Shown: positions 44,508 to 58,263, numbered from the stretch's first letter. The stretch is 64,000 nucleotides of DNA from Carya illinoinensis (GCF_018687715.1 NC_056766.1:18445501-18509500); one strand, 5' to 3'. The notes: generated by a model from the letters alone, not told the origin. Made by a program: numbers and translations.

Positions 44508-45646
44508 CTATACCAATAAGAAAGATAAAAAACATGATAGTTAACCAAATTATAGAGATCAAGTTGTTAATATTGATATATATTTGTTTTAAAGATTCAC
44601 TCAATTTATGCTAACTTAATTACATATGTTATTTTTTTTTTAAATATTTGACAATTCTTTCTAAATTTTTAAACAAGTCAAGTTTGAGTAAGTAATTCAC
44701 AATGAAGCTTGCTTTGTTTAATGTTTTTTTTTTCTAAAAAAAAAAAAAAACAATTCAATCTTGAGCTTGTCCATGAACCACTTAACTTGGACAAAATAGA
44801 TTATTTCTATTGTAACTTCATTTAAAAGTTTTGATGCATAAATTTTAAATTCTTGTAACGTTTTTATACAAGTTTTATATACATATATATATATATATAT
44901 ATATTAATGATTATATTCATAAAACATTCAAACATATTGTATCATATTAGAAAGATGATTTCCTAGTATTTTGTCAAATTTTTAACATATTCTCATTGTC
45001 AAGTTAAAAATAATATTATTGAAAACTAAATACAAGATTATTCAAATTTATATAAATCTATACATACTAGATCAAGTTTTATTCCAATTGTTTCATATAA
45101 ATGAATTGAACTAAAGTCGAGTTTTGCTGAGTTGATATGAGTTATTTGCCAAATAATGTTGTCTATTTGCAACAGTAATCTTGGGCATCACATCTCTACT
45201 ATCAGACTACATGAAGGGTGATGTTACACCCTTATATAAAAGTCACCGAATTCTTCACCGATTATGTAAATTTTTTTTTCAAACATTTTTTAAAATTTCT
45301 TAAATATTTTTAAAAAATAAATAAAAATTATAAACTCATTAAAAAATATTTCTTTAACTAGTAGGTAAAAAAACCGAGAGTGCCGAAAGATCTTCTTGGT
45401 TTAGTTTCCCGCGGCAAGATACAAAAAGACACTATTGGGACAACAGTCTACCGTGGCTCCTAAAACCATGTCAGGCAACTACCCGTTATTGCATACAAAG
45501 ACCTTTGTTTGGGCTATTACCCAACTAGGATACAGAAAGGCCCTAGCACGCTAGTGAAGAGCATAGCATGACTTTGTGGACCTGGTACACGCCAGGCCGG
45601 GCACATAATGACCATGTTGGGGGTTTGTACTACGAATAAATCTTTC
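44508..45646. other. AT-rich intergenic DNA within A1
   Basis: No gene seen. A (TA)n microsatellite lies at 44884-44905; in A2 the same site has become a compound (CA)n(TA)n tract. The rest aligns with A2. Confidence 0.5.
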
Positions 45647-45832
45647 CAACCCCCAACCCCCCAACACTCCACCTCTTTTTTATTTTTTAATATTTTTTTA
45701 ATATTTTTTTTGAATTTATTTTTTTTAAATTAATTTAATTAATTAATTTATTATTTATATATTAAATATTTGATAAAAAATAAAATAATAAAAATTAAAA
45801 AATAGGTGGAGTGTTGGGGGGTTGGGGGGTTG
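45647..45832. mobile_element. Fold-back element with long inverted repeats, A1 only
   Basis: Left arm 'caacccccaacccccc' plus 'aacactccacct' is the near-exact inverse complement of the right arm 'aggtggagtgtt' plus 'ggggggttggggggttg'; the inverted arms exceed 30 bp and enclose an AT-only core. The A2 block lacks it. It has no coding capacity. Superfamily unknown; target-site duplication not resolved. Confidence 0.7.
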
Positions 45833-46548
45833 TGTAGCATAACCCTAGTTCTGTCTCGGAGTTGGACTTGGAATAGTTTTTAGGTCCTATTTGATTGTTG
45901 AATTCAATTAAGTTTAATTTAATTTTAGATTGAATCTAACATCTAAATATCAAACTCTCAAATTATTAAATTCATCTTAACTCAAAACTTCCTTATACGT
46001 GGGATATACAACTTTTTTCAACTCAATACATTTTTTTAGGTGGGCCCACAACTTTTTTCAATTTTTCATAAATAGCACTAAACTCATATTAACATCAAAA
46101 CATATTTAAACTCATTTTAAGTAAGTCTCACACAGCTCACTCCTCTAACTTAACTTATTACTATTCATAAATAATTTAGATCAACTCAACTCAATTCAAC
46201 ATCCAAACATAGCCTTTAAACTCCGACTCTAATTGGGGTTGAAGCTCGGAAGTGAGGTTTTAGACTAGTACCTTGCCACAAAACCTAAAACCCTATGAGG
46301 CTACTAACTCGCCATGACTCCTAAAGATCCTAATAGACTACTAACTTGCATGAGGACTTACAAGAAAGGCACTTCTAACTAGTACCTCATCAACGGTCAA
46401 GGCACAACAAACCCTATTGGGCTAGATTCGTGAAGGTCTTTAGCGGCCTTGGTGGGACTCTAGCCTTACAAAGTCTTTAGGTGCCTTGGTAGGGTGTTTT
46501 AAGTGCCTTGGCGAGGGTGCTTATCAATGCTTCCATAATGTTTCGTTG

Positions 46549-46931
46549 AGGGTAGGTTTAGAGAGTTAGATAAGATAAAAATTTTATAAATAATAATAAA
46601 ATAGTTTATGAATAGTAATACAATAGTTTAAGTTGAATATTTTTTTAGATTTTAAGAAATGAAAAAGAATAAGTTGAATAAAAAAATATTATAAAATTAA
46701 AATATTGTAAAAATATAGTTTTATAATATTATTTTGTTTAGAAATTTGAAAAAGTTATAATCGTTTTTTTTTTTATTTGAAAGTTTACAAAAGTTGTAAT
46801 GATTAGTTTCAAAAAATTGTACTGAGTAGTTTCAAATTTTGTATTTGAATTATGTTTGGAAATAAGTTGAGATAAAATAAAATGAGATTAGATGAGAATT
46901 TTGTGTCTCATCCCACGCCCCAACCTACCCT
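46549..46931. mobile_element. MITE in B1
   Basis: Ends agggtaggtt and aacctaccct are exact 10-bp inverse complements around 363 bp of AT-rich non-coding DNA. An orthologous copy lies in B2 at 52491-52874. Confidence 0.65.
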
Positions 46932-49645
46932 TAATCTTGTTAACTTGGATTTTTAAATTAAAAAAATAAAAAAAAAAGGTATGGTAATATAATTTTGACC
47001 ATTAGATTAATATATACATTGCGAGTTAAATGAATCGTAGAGCCATGCTATAGTCAGAAACACGAAAACAGACTCATCGTCCCTCTCCTCCAAAACAGAC
47101 TCCTTGCTAAAAAAAAAAAAAAAAGGAAACGGACCCATCATGCCTCTCCCGCCGTCCTAAGAAGTCCTCACCGGCTGACCTCGAGTTCAGGCGCTATCAT
47201 CTGGATTTAGAATGCCTCCCGCCGGCCAAAACCACCACAATTATGGTGCAAGAAATCCCCTTAAGGATGATCCAAAAAATGTTTCTACAAACTAGAATTT
47301 CTAGCATGAAATAAATATAATTAGCATAGCATAGTTCATAGCTACCATCAGATGGGATCTAACTGTGAGAAGAACACTGCGATTTTTGTAGTAAGTAAGA
47401 GACGCTTTTTTTTTTTGAAGAAATCAAGAGACTATTTGAAGTAGATACCATAAATGTCAATGCAACACGTTTGTTCTCCAAAACATTAATTCGAATTCCA
47501 CAATTAAGATCACACTACTTCAAGAATACTAAAACTTTCTTTTGGTAAGCAAATGAAGAAATAGAAAAAAACAACTCTGAAACTAAAAAATTGCCCAAGA
47601 GTCACATGTTCATCAGGCTAAGTTCTTGACGAAATGGGTTCGACATTTTGAGGGAGACAAGGGTTCCTTTTAGATTTTCAGTTTGGGTTTGACACTTTCA
47701 GGGAGAGGATGGCGCGTGTTCAGGGAGATGATTCAGTTTGGGTTTGACAATTTCAGGCTTTCAACATGTTGAGGGAGATGAGTGAGATGAGGGAGACGAG
47801 GGTTCAAGAAGATGAGGGTTGGATATTTTCAGTTTGTTTTATTATTTCTATTTCCAGGTGGTAGAAGCCAGGTCAGTCAGTGGAGGATTTCGATAAGAAA
47901 TATATGTGGCCCTGTGGAAGTAGCATTTTCCATGGCATAAAATACGGAATGCGTGGAGAGGAGTGGAACAATCATTCCTTAATGATTGGCTCTACAGCCA
48001 CACATGGGGATCTGTTAGGGACCTCGGTTTAGTCCCTAAACATTAAGGTCCACGAGCTCGCCTTGTTGTGGTGATGATCAATTGTGCCTTTCCAACTTGC
48101 TTGGCCTTGGACTTGCATGGCAATAAAGGGCCCCTAGGTTGATGAAAGTTTAGTGTTTGAGTGATGGAAGTAATGATGATAACAAGTTTGGGTGATCTAA
48201 GTGATGAATTTGTGTTTTTGATGCGTTGTAGAACGGCTTGATGATAACCCTTGGTGTTGGCAACGCTTGGATGATGATTAGGGTTAATACAGTGCAGTAA
48301 GGCTAGGGTTTGAATGATGGATGAATAGTGCTGAAAATTTTGGAGGAAGTGTTTTGGATAGTCTAGGGTTTTGGCTAGCCAAAAATGGAATGGATCTTAG
48401 GGTTTGTAATGTGTAGGATGAGATCTAAAAGTGTAGGAAGTGTTTTAGGGTTTGAGGGAATGATTTAGGAATTGGTGGATGCTAGGGTTAGGGTTTCCTA
48501 AAATATAGGAAATCCTTATAAGAAGTAGGGTTTATGGCTAGGATTGTTGGAGGCAATAGATCTAGGGTTTTATGGTTTAATGGAATAGATCTATGATAGA
48601 TCTAGGGTTTTATGGCTTTATAGAATAGATATATGATGAGATTTCGATCTGTGGAGGCTTATAAAGTGTTTGGTAGGTAGGAAAGTGTATGGAAAGTATG
48701 TGATCATGGGTATTTTTGTTAGATCTCTTCGGAATGGTAGATCTAGGATGTTGTATGAATGAAGAATTAAGGAATTATGGAAATAAGGCATTGGAAAAAT
48801 GGAGGCTTAGGATATGTTTGTTATGCGAGAAAATGCTAGAAAATATATGAAAAACTAGAAAATATAAGAACATAAAAGTATTTTTGGATTTTTGACTCAC
48901 TCAAAAATGAGTAGCACTAATGCTATCCCAAGTGCAGGAGGATGTCGTGTAATAATTAGTAATAAATTCCTAGATCGTCTCCTCAGGGAAAGTTACTTAA
49001 AATTAAACTCGTTGAAGAATGTGAAAAACTTCACAAAGAGAAAATAAGAGGATGATATGTGCAATGGATGGAAGAGGTTACTAGTCATGGACTAGATTCA
49101 TGTTTTTAGATTTTGATTGTCGGATTGGAATGTAAAGGACTAATAGATTAAACTCAAAAATTTAATTAAACTAAATCAAAAATTAAACTAAATTAGAAAG
49201 TAATTGACAAAACATGTACTGAAAGTTGAAAAGCCTCAAAATCAATAATCTAGGGTTCATCACAAATTCTCAAATTAAACCATAGCAATTGTAATCACTA
49301 TTAAAATGAAAACTTAATGAAACAATAAAAATAAATAACATGAAATAAGTGAACAACAAATAAATTACCCAACTAAAACAAAAACAAAAGTTCTCTACCA
49401 AACCCTTCTTGCAATAAATTAAACTAGTACACTTAATTAAAAACTTCTAAAACAATTCCTTTATTTCATGAAATAAACTAGCATACTTGATTAAAAACTT
49501 CTAAAACAATTCTCTTGTTGCATGAAACCAACTAGCACACTTGAAAGAAATTAAGGTATTACAATTAATGAGATAAAATTCTAAAACAATTCTTAATACT
49601 TAATAAAAATTCTTAAAACAACAAAGCATTGTAGGCAAAAACAAA

Positions 49646-49805
49646 AACTGCCGAATACCAATCTATGTTTAAGTTAAAACCAACTGCCGAACACCAATCT
49701 ATGTTTAAGTTAAAACCAACTGCCGAACACCACTATGTTTAAGTTAAAGCAAAGTGCCAAACACCACTATGTTTAAGTTAAAGCAAACTGCCGAACACCA
49801 CTCTG
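49646..49805. repeat. Minisatellite, about 4.5 units of 34-36 bp
   Basis: Unit 'aactgccgaacaccaatcta' plus 'tgtttaagttaaaacc'. The first three starts are 36 bp apart and the last two intervals are 34 bp, owing to a 2-bp change near 'caatctatg/cactatg'. Confidence 0.85.
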
Positions 49806-50039
49806 CTGTTTTCCAGCTTAGACAAAAAAAGAAAGCAAAAATGAAAGAACAAACTAATGGTTCCAAGCTTAGCTAGGTTCTGCTGCTGCCGCTAGTCTTC
49901 TAAATGAAAAGAAAATAATTCAAAAAAAACTTCCTTTTGCTGCTATTGCTACCAGCTAATAAATAGCTGATCTCCAACTGCTCCAACTAACCGAATGAAA
50001 AGGAAAGAAAAGAAAAAAATAACTCTACTGTTTCTGCCC

Positions 50040-50690
50040 TCGGTGCTGCATATGTGCATGTGTGCATGTTGGTCTGCATGTGTCCGAATGGTTTGCATGT
50101 GCATTGTGTTCTGCATGAGTGCTGTCCGAGTGCTTTGCTGGTTTTGCACTTTTCTGCATGTGCGAGTCTTCTTCTCTTGCTGTAGTAGCTGCTGCACATG
50201 TGAGTTTTCTACTTCAGCTGTCCAAAGGTTTGCATGTGTGAGTGTTCTGCTGTCCGAGTGATCTTGTTGCTACACATTCAGCTACTCTAAAAAGAAGAAC
50301 AAATTTGCCGTCTTGCATGTGTGAGCTGCTGTGGGTCCAGCTGTGTGCTGTCCGAATGAGGCTGGTCTGCTGTAACGTGCTATATGCTTTCTGTTGTGTA
50401 CATGTGTGCATGCATGTGTGAGTGCTGTCGGAAGGGTCTTCTTTCTTTTGCTGTATGTGTGAGTTTGTCCAGCGTGTGTGAGTGTCTTTGCTGCTGTGTT
50501 TGTCTGCAACGTCCAGGTTATGTGCTGTCTTGGTGATGCTTTTCTGCATGTGTGCATTTTTTTGCATGTGCTGTGTTTGTATGAGTGCTGTCCGCTGCAT
50601 GTCTGCATGTGCTGGTTTGTTGCATGTTTGCATTTTCTGCATGTGTGCTGTGTGAGTATTAGTTGTTTCCCTTCCATTCGTGAGTGATGA
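50040..50690. repeat. GT-rich cryptic simple-sequence region
   Basis: The words 'gcatgtgt', 'tgctgtccgag' and 'ctgcatgtg' recur irregularly. Frames on the plus strand read as Cys/Met/Val-rich and on the minus strand as His/Thr/Gln-rich; both follow from the repeat and should not be annotated as proteins. Confidence 0.6.
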
Positions 50691-52318
50691 TGCTCTCAAG
50701 TTTTGAGGAAACCGGCAAACAAGAGCATGTTGAACTGTTCTTGTTGGTGGAAGTTGCAACAGTGCTGGATGAATCTGATCTGTTTTGGGGAGAAAATAAA
50801 AAGAAATAAGACAAAATTTGTAGCCAAGAATTTAATGCCGAGGATGCCCTATGGTTATGGGTTGGCAAGAAGTGCTTCTATCTTTTGAAGATGAAAGATA
50901 GCTCAAGAAACCTTATGAACATGAAGAACAAGGAGAACAATGGTATAAACACAAATGATAATGGAAAGCAAGAAAAATTATGGACTAGAATGCACAGTAA
51001 TCAATAGTTGGTAGAATTCAAGCAGAAATTCATGCTTTTAATCAATTAAAATCACAACTTTGATTTATTCATTTTAACCAATTTTCCATTTAAAACTAAT
51101 AATAATGTCATGATGAATTTAAAATACATTGGTCTTAAATAGCTAAAATATGCAATATTTCAGCTCAATCAATTTTTGAATAGAGAATGGAAAGATGCAA
51201 AAGATGGATAAATGGATGATAGGAAGATTGAATGGAAAATAAACAAGAGATTGATAAAATGATCAACACATATTCACGAATTGCAAGGTGATGAACAAAA
51301 ATAGATAAATAGATCACACCTATTCACGAATTGTAAGGTGTTAATCATCTCTTTGCGATTCACGAATTACACCCAAAAGAGTCCAAGTGCAAAGGCACCG
51401 AAATAGATCTCAAGAACAATCACAAGTGTTCCAAAAGAAAATTGTCAAAATGTACAAATGAAATAGGTAAGTGCCTTATTTATAGTGAAAACATAAAAGG
51501 AAACCCTAGAGTGATCCCATGCAAACAAGGCCTTGGATGGCCCCACATGGCTCTTGGCATAGCTTGGTCCATGGTGGCCTAGGTTGGCCCACGACATAGA
51601 CCATGGCTTGGTTGGCATGGTTGGACTGGTAAAAAAAAAAAATTCACAACATCATTAAAAAAAATAATTCTTTAATCAATAAGTTAAAAAAAGAAAAAGA
51701 AAAAAGAAAACCACTGTCGAAAACCCCATGTGTGGGTTTAGCATTTCCATATCTAATTTGTGCACACATAAGGAATTGGGATAGTTAAATGGCCAATACA
51801 GATTGTATCCTTAATGCTCAACAATTGGAGCTATCTCCTTTATCATTTGATAATTATGTGAATAGTAATGAAATAGTTTAAATTATGATATTTTATTAGG
51901 TTTTGAAAAATGAGAGGAAAAGAAAGTTGAACAAAAATATTATAAAGTTAAAATATTGTTAAAATATAATTTTTTATATTATTTTTATTTTAAAATTTGA
52001 AAAAATAATATTACTTTTTATATTTTTTTTGGAAGTTTAAGAAAGTTGTAATAATTAGGTAATTATTAGATTTAAAATTAAAAAATTTTTGTATTTAAGT
52101 GACGTTTGAAAAAAAAAATTATAAAAAATTTTGATATGTGATGAGATTGTCTCACTTTCCAAACAAACCCTAATTGCCTTAATTTGTATTTTAATTGCAC
52201 TTTGAATCAAATTTTTGAATCGAGTAATACTCTATATAAAAATTTTAGGGTATACAATTTACATGTATTTCTTTTGAAGATGAAGATGAAGATAAATAAA
52301 CCATTGCTAGTGCTCTAA

Positions 52319-55300
52319 GCTAGTACCTCGTCAACGGTCAAGGCACTACAAACTCTATTGGGCTAGATTCGTTAGGGTCTTTAGCGGCCTTGGTAGGACT
52401 CTAGCCTTACAAAGTCTTTAGGTGCCCTGGTAGGGTGTTTTAAGTGCCTTGGCGAGGGTACTTATCAATGCTTCCAGTAATGTTTCGTTGAGGGTAGGTT
52501 TAGATAGTGAGATAAGATAAAATTTTTATAAATAATAGTAAAAAAGTTTATGAATAGTAATACAATAGTTTAATTTAAGTATTTTTTAGATTTTAAGAAA
52601 TGAAAAAGAATAAGTTGAATAAAAAAAATATTATAAAATTAAAATATTGTAAAAATATAGTTTTATAATATTATTTTGTTTAAAAATTTGAAAAAGTTGT
52701 AATCCTTTTTTATTTTTATTTAAAAGTTTGCAAAAGTTGTAATGATTAGTTTCAAAAAGTTGTACTGAGTAGTTTCAAATTTTGTATTTGAATTATATTT
52801 GGGAATAAGTTGAGATAAAATAAAATGAGATTAGATGAGAATTTTGTGTCTCATCCCATGCCCCAACCTACCCTTAATCTTGTTAACTTGGATTTAAAAA
52901 AAAAAAAAGGTATGGTAATATAATTTTGACCGTTAGATTAATATATACATTGCGAGTTAAATGAATCGTAGAGTCATGCTATAGTCATAGAAACACGAAA
53001 ATAGACCCATCGTCCCTCTCCTCCAAAATAGACTCCTTGCTAAAAAAGAAAAAAAAAAAAGAAAAAAAAGAAAAGAAACAGACCCATCGTGCCTCTCTTG
53101 CCGTCCTAAGAAGTCCTCACCGGCTGACCTCGAGTTCCAACACTGTCATCTGGATCTAGAATGCCTCCCGCTGGCCAAAACCACCACAATTATGGTGCAA
53201 GAAATCCCCTTAAGGATGATCCAAAAATGTTTCTACAAATGAGAATTTCTAGCATGAAATAAATATAAGTAATTAGCATAAGGATGCATAGTTCATAGCT
53301 ACCATCAGATGGGATCTGACTGTGAGAAGAACACCGCGATTTTTTCAGTAAGTAAGAGATGCTTTTTTTGGGAAGAAATCAAGAGACTATTTGAAGTAGA
53401 TACCATAAATGTCAATGCAGCATGTTTGTTCTCCAAAACATTAATTCGAATTCCACAATTAAGATCACACTACCTCAAGAATACTAAAACTTTCTTTTGG
53501 TAAGCAAAAGAAGAAATGGAAAAAAAAAAACAACTCTGAAACTATACTAAAACTTTCTTTTGGTAAAAAAATGAAGAAATGGAAAAAAAAAAAACAACTC
53601 TGAAACTATACTAAAACTTTCTTTTGGTAAAAAAAAATGAAGAAATGGAAAAAAAAAACCAACTCTGAAACTAAAAAATTGCCCAAGAGTCACATGTTCA
53701 TCAAGCTAAGTTCTTGACGAAATGGGTTCGACATTTTGAGGGAGACAAGGGTTCCTTTTCGATTTTCAGTTTGGGTTTGACACTTTCAGGGAGATGATGG
53801 CGCGCGTTCAGAGAGATGGGGGAGATGATTCAATTTAGGTTTGACAGTTTTAGGCTTTCAGCATGTTGAGGGAGATGAGTGAGATGAGGGAGACGAGATT
53901 TCAGGAAGATGAGGGTTGGACATTTTCAGTTTATTTTATTATTTATATTTCCAGGTGGCAGAAGCCAAGTCAGTCAATGGAGGATTTCGATAAGAAATAT
54001 ATGTGGCCCTGTGGAAGTAGCATTTTCCATGGCATAAAATACGGAATGTGTGGAGAGGAGTGGAACAATCATTCCTTAATGAGTGGCTCTACAGCCACAC
54101 ATGGGGATCTGTTAGAGACCTCGGTTTAGTCCCTAAACATTAAGGTCCATGAGCTCACCTTGTTGTGGTGATGACCAATTGTGCCTTTCCAACTTGCTTG
54201 GCCTTGGACTTGCATGGCAATAGAGGGTCCCTAGGTTGATGAAAGTTTAGTGTTTGAGTGATGGAAGTAATGATGATAATGAGTTTGGGTGATCTAAGTG
54301 ATGAATTTGTGTGTTCGATGCGTTGTAGAACAACTTGATGATGACCCTTCGTGTTGGCAATGCTTGGATGATAATTAGGGTTGATACGATGAAGTAAGGC
54401 TAGGGTTTGAATGATGGATGAATAGTGCTGCAAATTTTGGAGGAAGTGTTTTGGATAGTCTAGGGTTTTGGCTAGGTCAAAAATGGAATGGATCTTAGGG
54501 TTTGTAATGTGTAGGATGAGATCTAAAAGTGTAGGAAGAGATCTAAAAGTGTAGGAAGTGTTTTAGGGTTTGAGGGAATGATTTAGGAATTGGTGGATGC
54601 TAGGGTTAGGGTTTCCTAAAATATAGGAAGTAGGGTTTATGGTTAGGATTGTTGGAGGCAATAGATCTAGGGTTTTATGGTTTAATGGAATAGATCTATG
54701 ATAGATCTAGGGTTTTATGGCTTTATAGAATAGATCTATGATGAGATTTGGATCTGTGGAGGCTTATAAAGTGTTTGGTAGGCAGGAAGTGTATGGAAAG
54801 TATGTGATAATGGGTATTTTTGTTAGATCTCTTAGGAATGGTAGATCTAGGATGTTGTATGAATGAAGAATTAAGGAATTATGGAAATAAGGCCTTGGAA
54901 AGATGGAGGCTTAAGATATGTTTGTTATGTGAGAAAATGCTAAAAAATATATGAAAAACTAGAAAATATAATAACATAAAAGTATTTTTGAATTTTTGAA
55001 TAGAGAATGGAAAGATGCAAAAGATGGATAAATAGATGATATGAAGATTGAATGGAAAATAAACAAGAGATTGATAAAATGATCAACACATATTCACGAA
55101 TTGCAAGGTGATGAAACAAAAATAGATAAATGGACCACACCTATTTACGAATTGTAAGATGTTAATCCTCTCTTTGGTATTCACAAATTACACCCAAAAG
55201 AGTCCAAGTGCAAAGGCACCGAAATAGACCTCAAGAACAATCACAGGTGTTCCAAAAGAAAATTGTCAAAATGTACAAATGAAATAGGTAAGTACCTTAT

Positions 55301-56107
55301 TTATAGTGAAAACATAAAAGGAAACTCTAGAGTGATCCCATGCAAACAAGGCCTTGGATGGCCCCAAATGGCTCTTGGCATGGCTTGCTCCATGGTGGCC
55401 TAGGTTGGCCCACGGCATAGACCATGGCCTGGTTGGCATGGCTGGACTGGTAAAAAAAAAATAACAATTCACAACATCATTAAAAAAATAATTCTTTAAT
55501 CAATAAGTTAAAAAAAGAAAAAGAAAAAAGAAAACCACTGTCGAGAACCCCATATGTGGGTTTAGCATTTCCATTCCTTAATTTGTGCACACATAAGGAA
55601 TTGGGATAGTTAAATGGCCAATACATATTGTATTGACTTAATGCTCAACTATTGGAGCTATCTCCTTTATCGTTTGATAATTATGTGAATAGTAATGAAA
55701 TAGTTTAAATTATGATATTTTATTAGGTTTTGAAAAATGAAAGAAAAAGAAAGTTGAACAAAAATATTATAAAGTTAAAATATTGTTAAAATATAATTTT
55801 TTATATTATTTTTATTTTAAAATTTGAAAAAATAATATTACTTTTTATATTTTGTTTAGAAGTTTAAGAAAGTTGTAATGATTAGGTAATTATTAGATTT
55901 AAAATTAAAAATTTTTTGTATTTGAGTGACGTTTGAAAAAAAAAAATTATAAGAAATTTTGATATGTGATGAGATTGTCTCAATTTCCAAACAAACCCTA
56001 ATTGCCTTAATTTGTATTTTAATTGCACTTTGAATCAAACTTTTGAATCGAGTAAAACTCTATATAAAAATTTTAGGGTATACAATTTACATGTATTTCT
56101 TTTGAAG
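52319..56107. repeat. Segmental duplication, copy B2
   Basis: Second, shorter copy of segment B, lacking the 2.28 kb present in B1. It has a small expansion near 53490-53670, where an A-rich unit containing 'caactctgaaact' is repeated about three times. An open frame at 53863-54129 (88 codons) is interrupted by a stop in B1 and has no known domain. Confidence 0.82.
52491..52874. mobile_element. MITE in B2
   Basis: Orthologue of 46549-46931, same terminal repeats agggtaggtt / aacctaccct. Its presence in both copies dates the insertion before the B duplication. Confidence 0.65.
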
Positions 56108-57955
56108 AAAAGTGTGGCCCGCTATTAAAAATTAGATTTTTTTTTTATGTGAATATGAGTTTTATCTACTTTTTTTTAAGAAAATATATAAACTTGCACA
56201 CTCTAAGATTGTACAAATTGTTTTTCTTTAAAATATTTATGATTGTTTTAGCAAAATGCTCGTATGTATTATAGTTTTATTGTAATATTTACCTTTTGTT
56301 TTTTTAGTTAAAAATAAAACCTTGCTTTTTAATTTTTTAAACATATTTAAATCCCCCCTCTAAATACAAAAATCTATTCTTATGATAAAACAACGAGTTT
56401 TGCGTTTTCTCATTAGCGTGCTGACGAAATTGTGCAAACTCAAATGTTACTAACACTGACCGGACATTCAAATATCTAACCGAACATGGAGAATTGCACT
56501 TGTTACTAGCACTGCCCTATAAAACTGAATGAGCTTACCCAAATGTCAGTCTATTTTTTTGTGCTACTCCATGTGTCAATATTGGCCCATGGATAGATCT
56601 ACAGTACCAATTGTGATAACTTGGAGGACAAGCTTTTTCCCTCTCCATGATACTTGTAGATGTGACAAGCATGACGCTCTTTCGTGTTGCATCTTGAGGT
56701 AACTAGCAATTTGCCTTCCATGAAACTCATTGAGCTGGCAAGCACCTTAGCTCCCGCAATGCTCGCCTGGTGGCGAGTAATTTGCTTTCCTTAAAAAATC
56801 AAGCACCTGTTATTTTAAGCTAGTTCTAAATAAAGCATTACTTTTTCTAAGATGAACAATAATGAGATAAAATAATAAACAAGATCAATACTTGGACAGA
56901 ATGCACCAAATGCTTTGATGGAGAGCTGCCTATAGAAATAATTTACCGGACTGCTTATGACAACAATTTGTCTTACATATAATCGGGACATCCATACGCG
57001 GGATATAAGATACTCTTTTTTTTTATCTCCTTTGGCACATGTGTGCCTTTGCAATTGAGTTGAACCAAAGAGCTATGAAAACTTAGAGCATCCTCACCGG
57101 ATATTGCATATCCAAAAATAAAGCTACTTTTTTAACTATTAGAGATAAAAAGCCACTAAAATGGATTATCTATAGTCAAATATTTTAACTTTGAGCTACA
57201 GTATATGTAAAAGAAAAAACAAATTTGATAGTTACTGTTCAATAAGCAAATCTTTATTTTATTATTTGTGTAACTCTCCCTCTATCTTGATTGTAGAATA
57301 AAATCTGGAAAAATATGATAAAATAGTAAAATAAATAGTACTAATAAAATATAATTGGTAGAATAGTAAAATATGATAAAATAAAATAAATTTATAACTA
57401 AAAAGTTTAAATATTTTTAAAATTATTAATTAGTCGTTATTATATAATAAATAAATTGATATCCAATGTAGAGATTTAATGTGAATAGTCAAATTCAAAT
57501 TTATCTTATATTATTTTATTATTATATAATGAAAAAATAGCTATTTCAATATAGAGACTAATATAAATAGAATAGCCAAAATCTAAATTCATCTTACATT
57601 TATCAAAAATGTCATTTACATATGCATCAATTAAATGAGGTAATCCATTAATAAAATTTTCTTTCTAGTATGGCTTATGGCTTATGAGTTTTTATTTTTT
57701 TTACGAATCGAATTTGATTTGAGTTTAACTGAGTAAGTATCTAGCGGACTATCGAACAGACTGGTTTATTTACAACCTTATAAACGGGTAAACCAGAGAT
57801 GAAGAACTAACCAAAGGCGACAGTAGTCATGCCCAAAGGACCTATCAGTATTGCATGTACCACAACATCGAAGGGTACCTGACAAAGTACTGTCACTTCT
57901 TGATGTAGAGGATTGAGGAAATATAAGAGAGCGGGAAACGGGAGCAGTTGGTCGC
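56108..57955. other. Unique AT-rich spacer between B2 and A2
   Basis: No counterpart elsewhere in the window and no gene recognised. A MITE-like stretch seems to begin at about 57087 (agagcatcctcaccgg) and continue for several hundred AT-rich bases. A minus-strand frame at 56815-57054 has no recognised domain. Confidence 0.4.
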
Positions 57956-58263
57956 CCAGAATTCCTCAATCCATCTTCTACGCGTATTTGAATAAGCTGC
58001 CGCTGTTAATGCATGGAATGGACTCCAAGCCCGGTCGAGCGTACTTTTTACACTACTCTTTACGCAGAAACACACGCATTCACACCCCAAAAAGATCGAA
58101 TGAAGGGACATCTGTGTTTGTTGAAGGAGTGTTGGACTCAAAAGTCTCAGAAGATTTTTAAGCTTTTAAGCCAAGACAACCCCACCACCACTCAGAGTCT
58201 CCCCCCATTAGTCTAGTCTTCTGCTGTTGCAGTCCAGCAGTCCAGTCAATTCAACCTCCCCCC

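Larger units (their letters stand above)
39657..46377. repeat. Segmental duplication, copy A1 (with RLK gene 1)
   Basis: This block is repeated in the same orientation from about 57956 to the end of the window. Similarity begins upstream of the kinase gene around 'ctacgcgtgtttgaa' (39677) versus 'ctacgcgtatttgaa' (57977) and continues through the gene and downstream flanks to about 'cacttctaa' (46377; 63964-63972 in A2). A1 carries extra insertions relative to A2, including MITEs at 44012-44203 and 45647-45832. Confidence 0.85.
48896..51171. other. 2.28-kb segment present in B1 only
   Basis: Flanked by the 8-bp direct repeat atttttga (48888-48895 and 51172-51179). In B2 one copy of the repeat joins the flanks. 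The segment contains a minisatellite (49646-49805) and a GT-rich cryptic repeat (about 50040-50690), but no recognised gene and no terminal inverted repeats. It may be an insertion in B1 with an 8-bp duplication or a deletion in B2 between short repeats. Confidence 0.6.
46378..52279. repeat. Segmental duplication, copy B1
   Basis: Begins 'ctagtacctcatcaacgg' and is repeated directly from 52319 ('ctagtacctcgtcaacgg'). The copies align closely, including an internal MITE (46549-46931), to 'ttcttttgaag' (52279 and 56107). B1 has 2.28 kb (48896-51171) that B2 lacks. No convincing gene is present: short open stretches such as the MPPAGQNHHNYG frame (47212 in B1, 53161 in B2) and the MLREMSEMRE frame (47766 in B1, 53863 in B2) are interrupted in B1 and have no recognised domain. 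Confidence 0.82.

Noticed and set aside
50478..50687. Cys-rich small protein frames
   Set aside because: Generated by the 'gcatgtgt' repeats; no signal peptide with ordered cysteine spacing and no conservation in B2, which lacks the segment.
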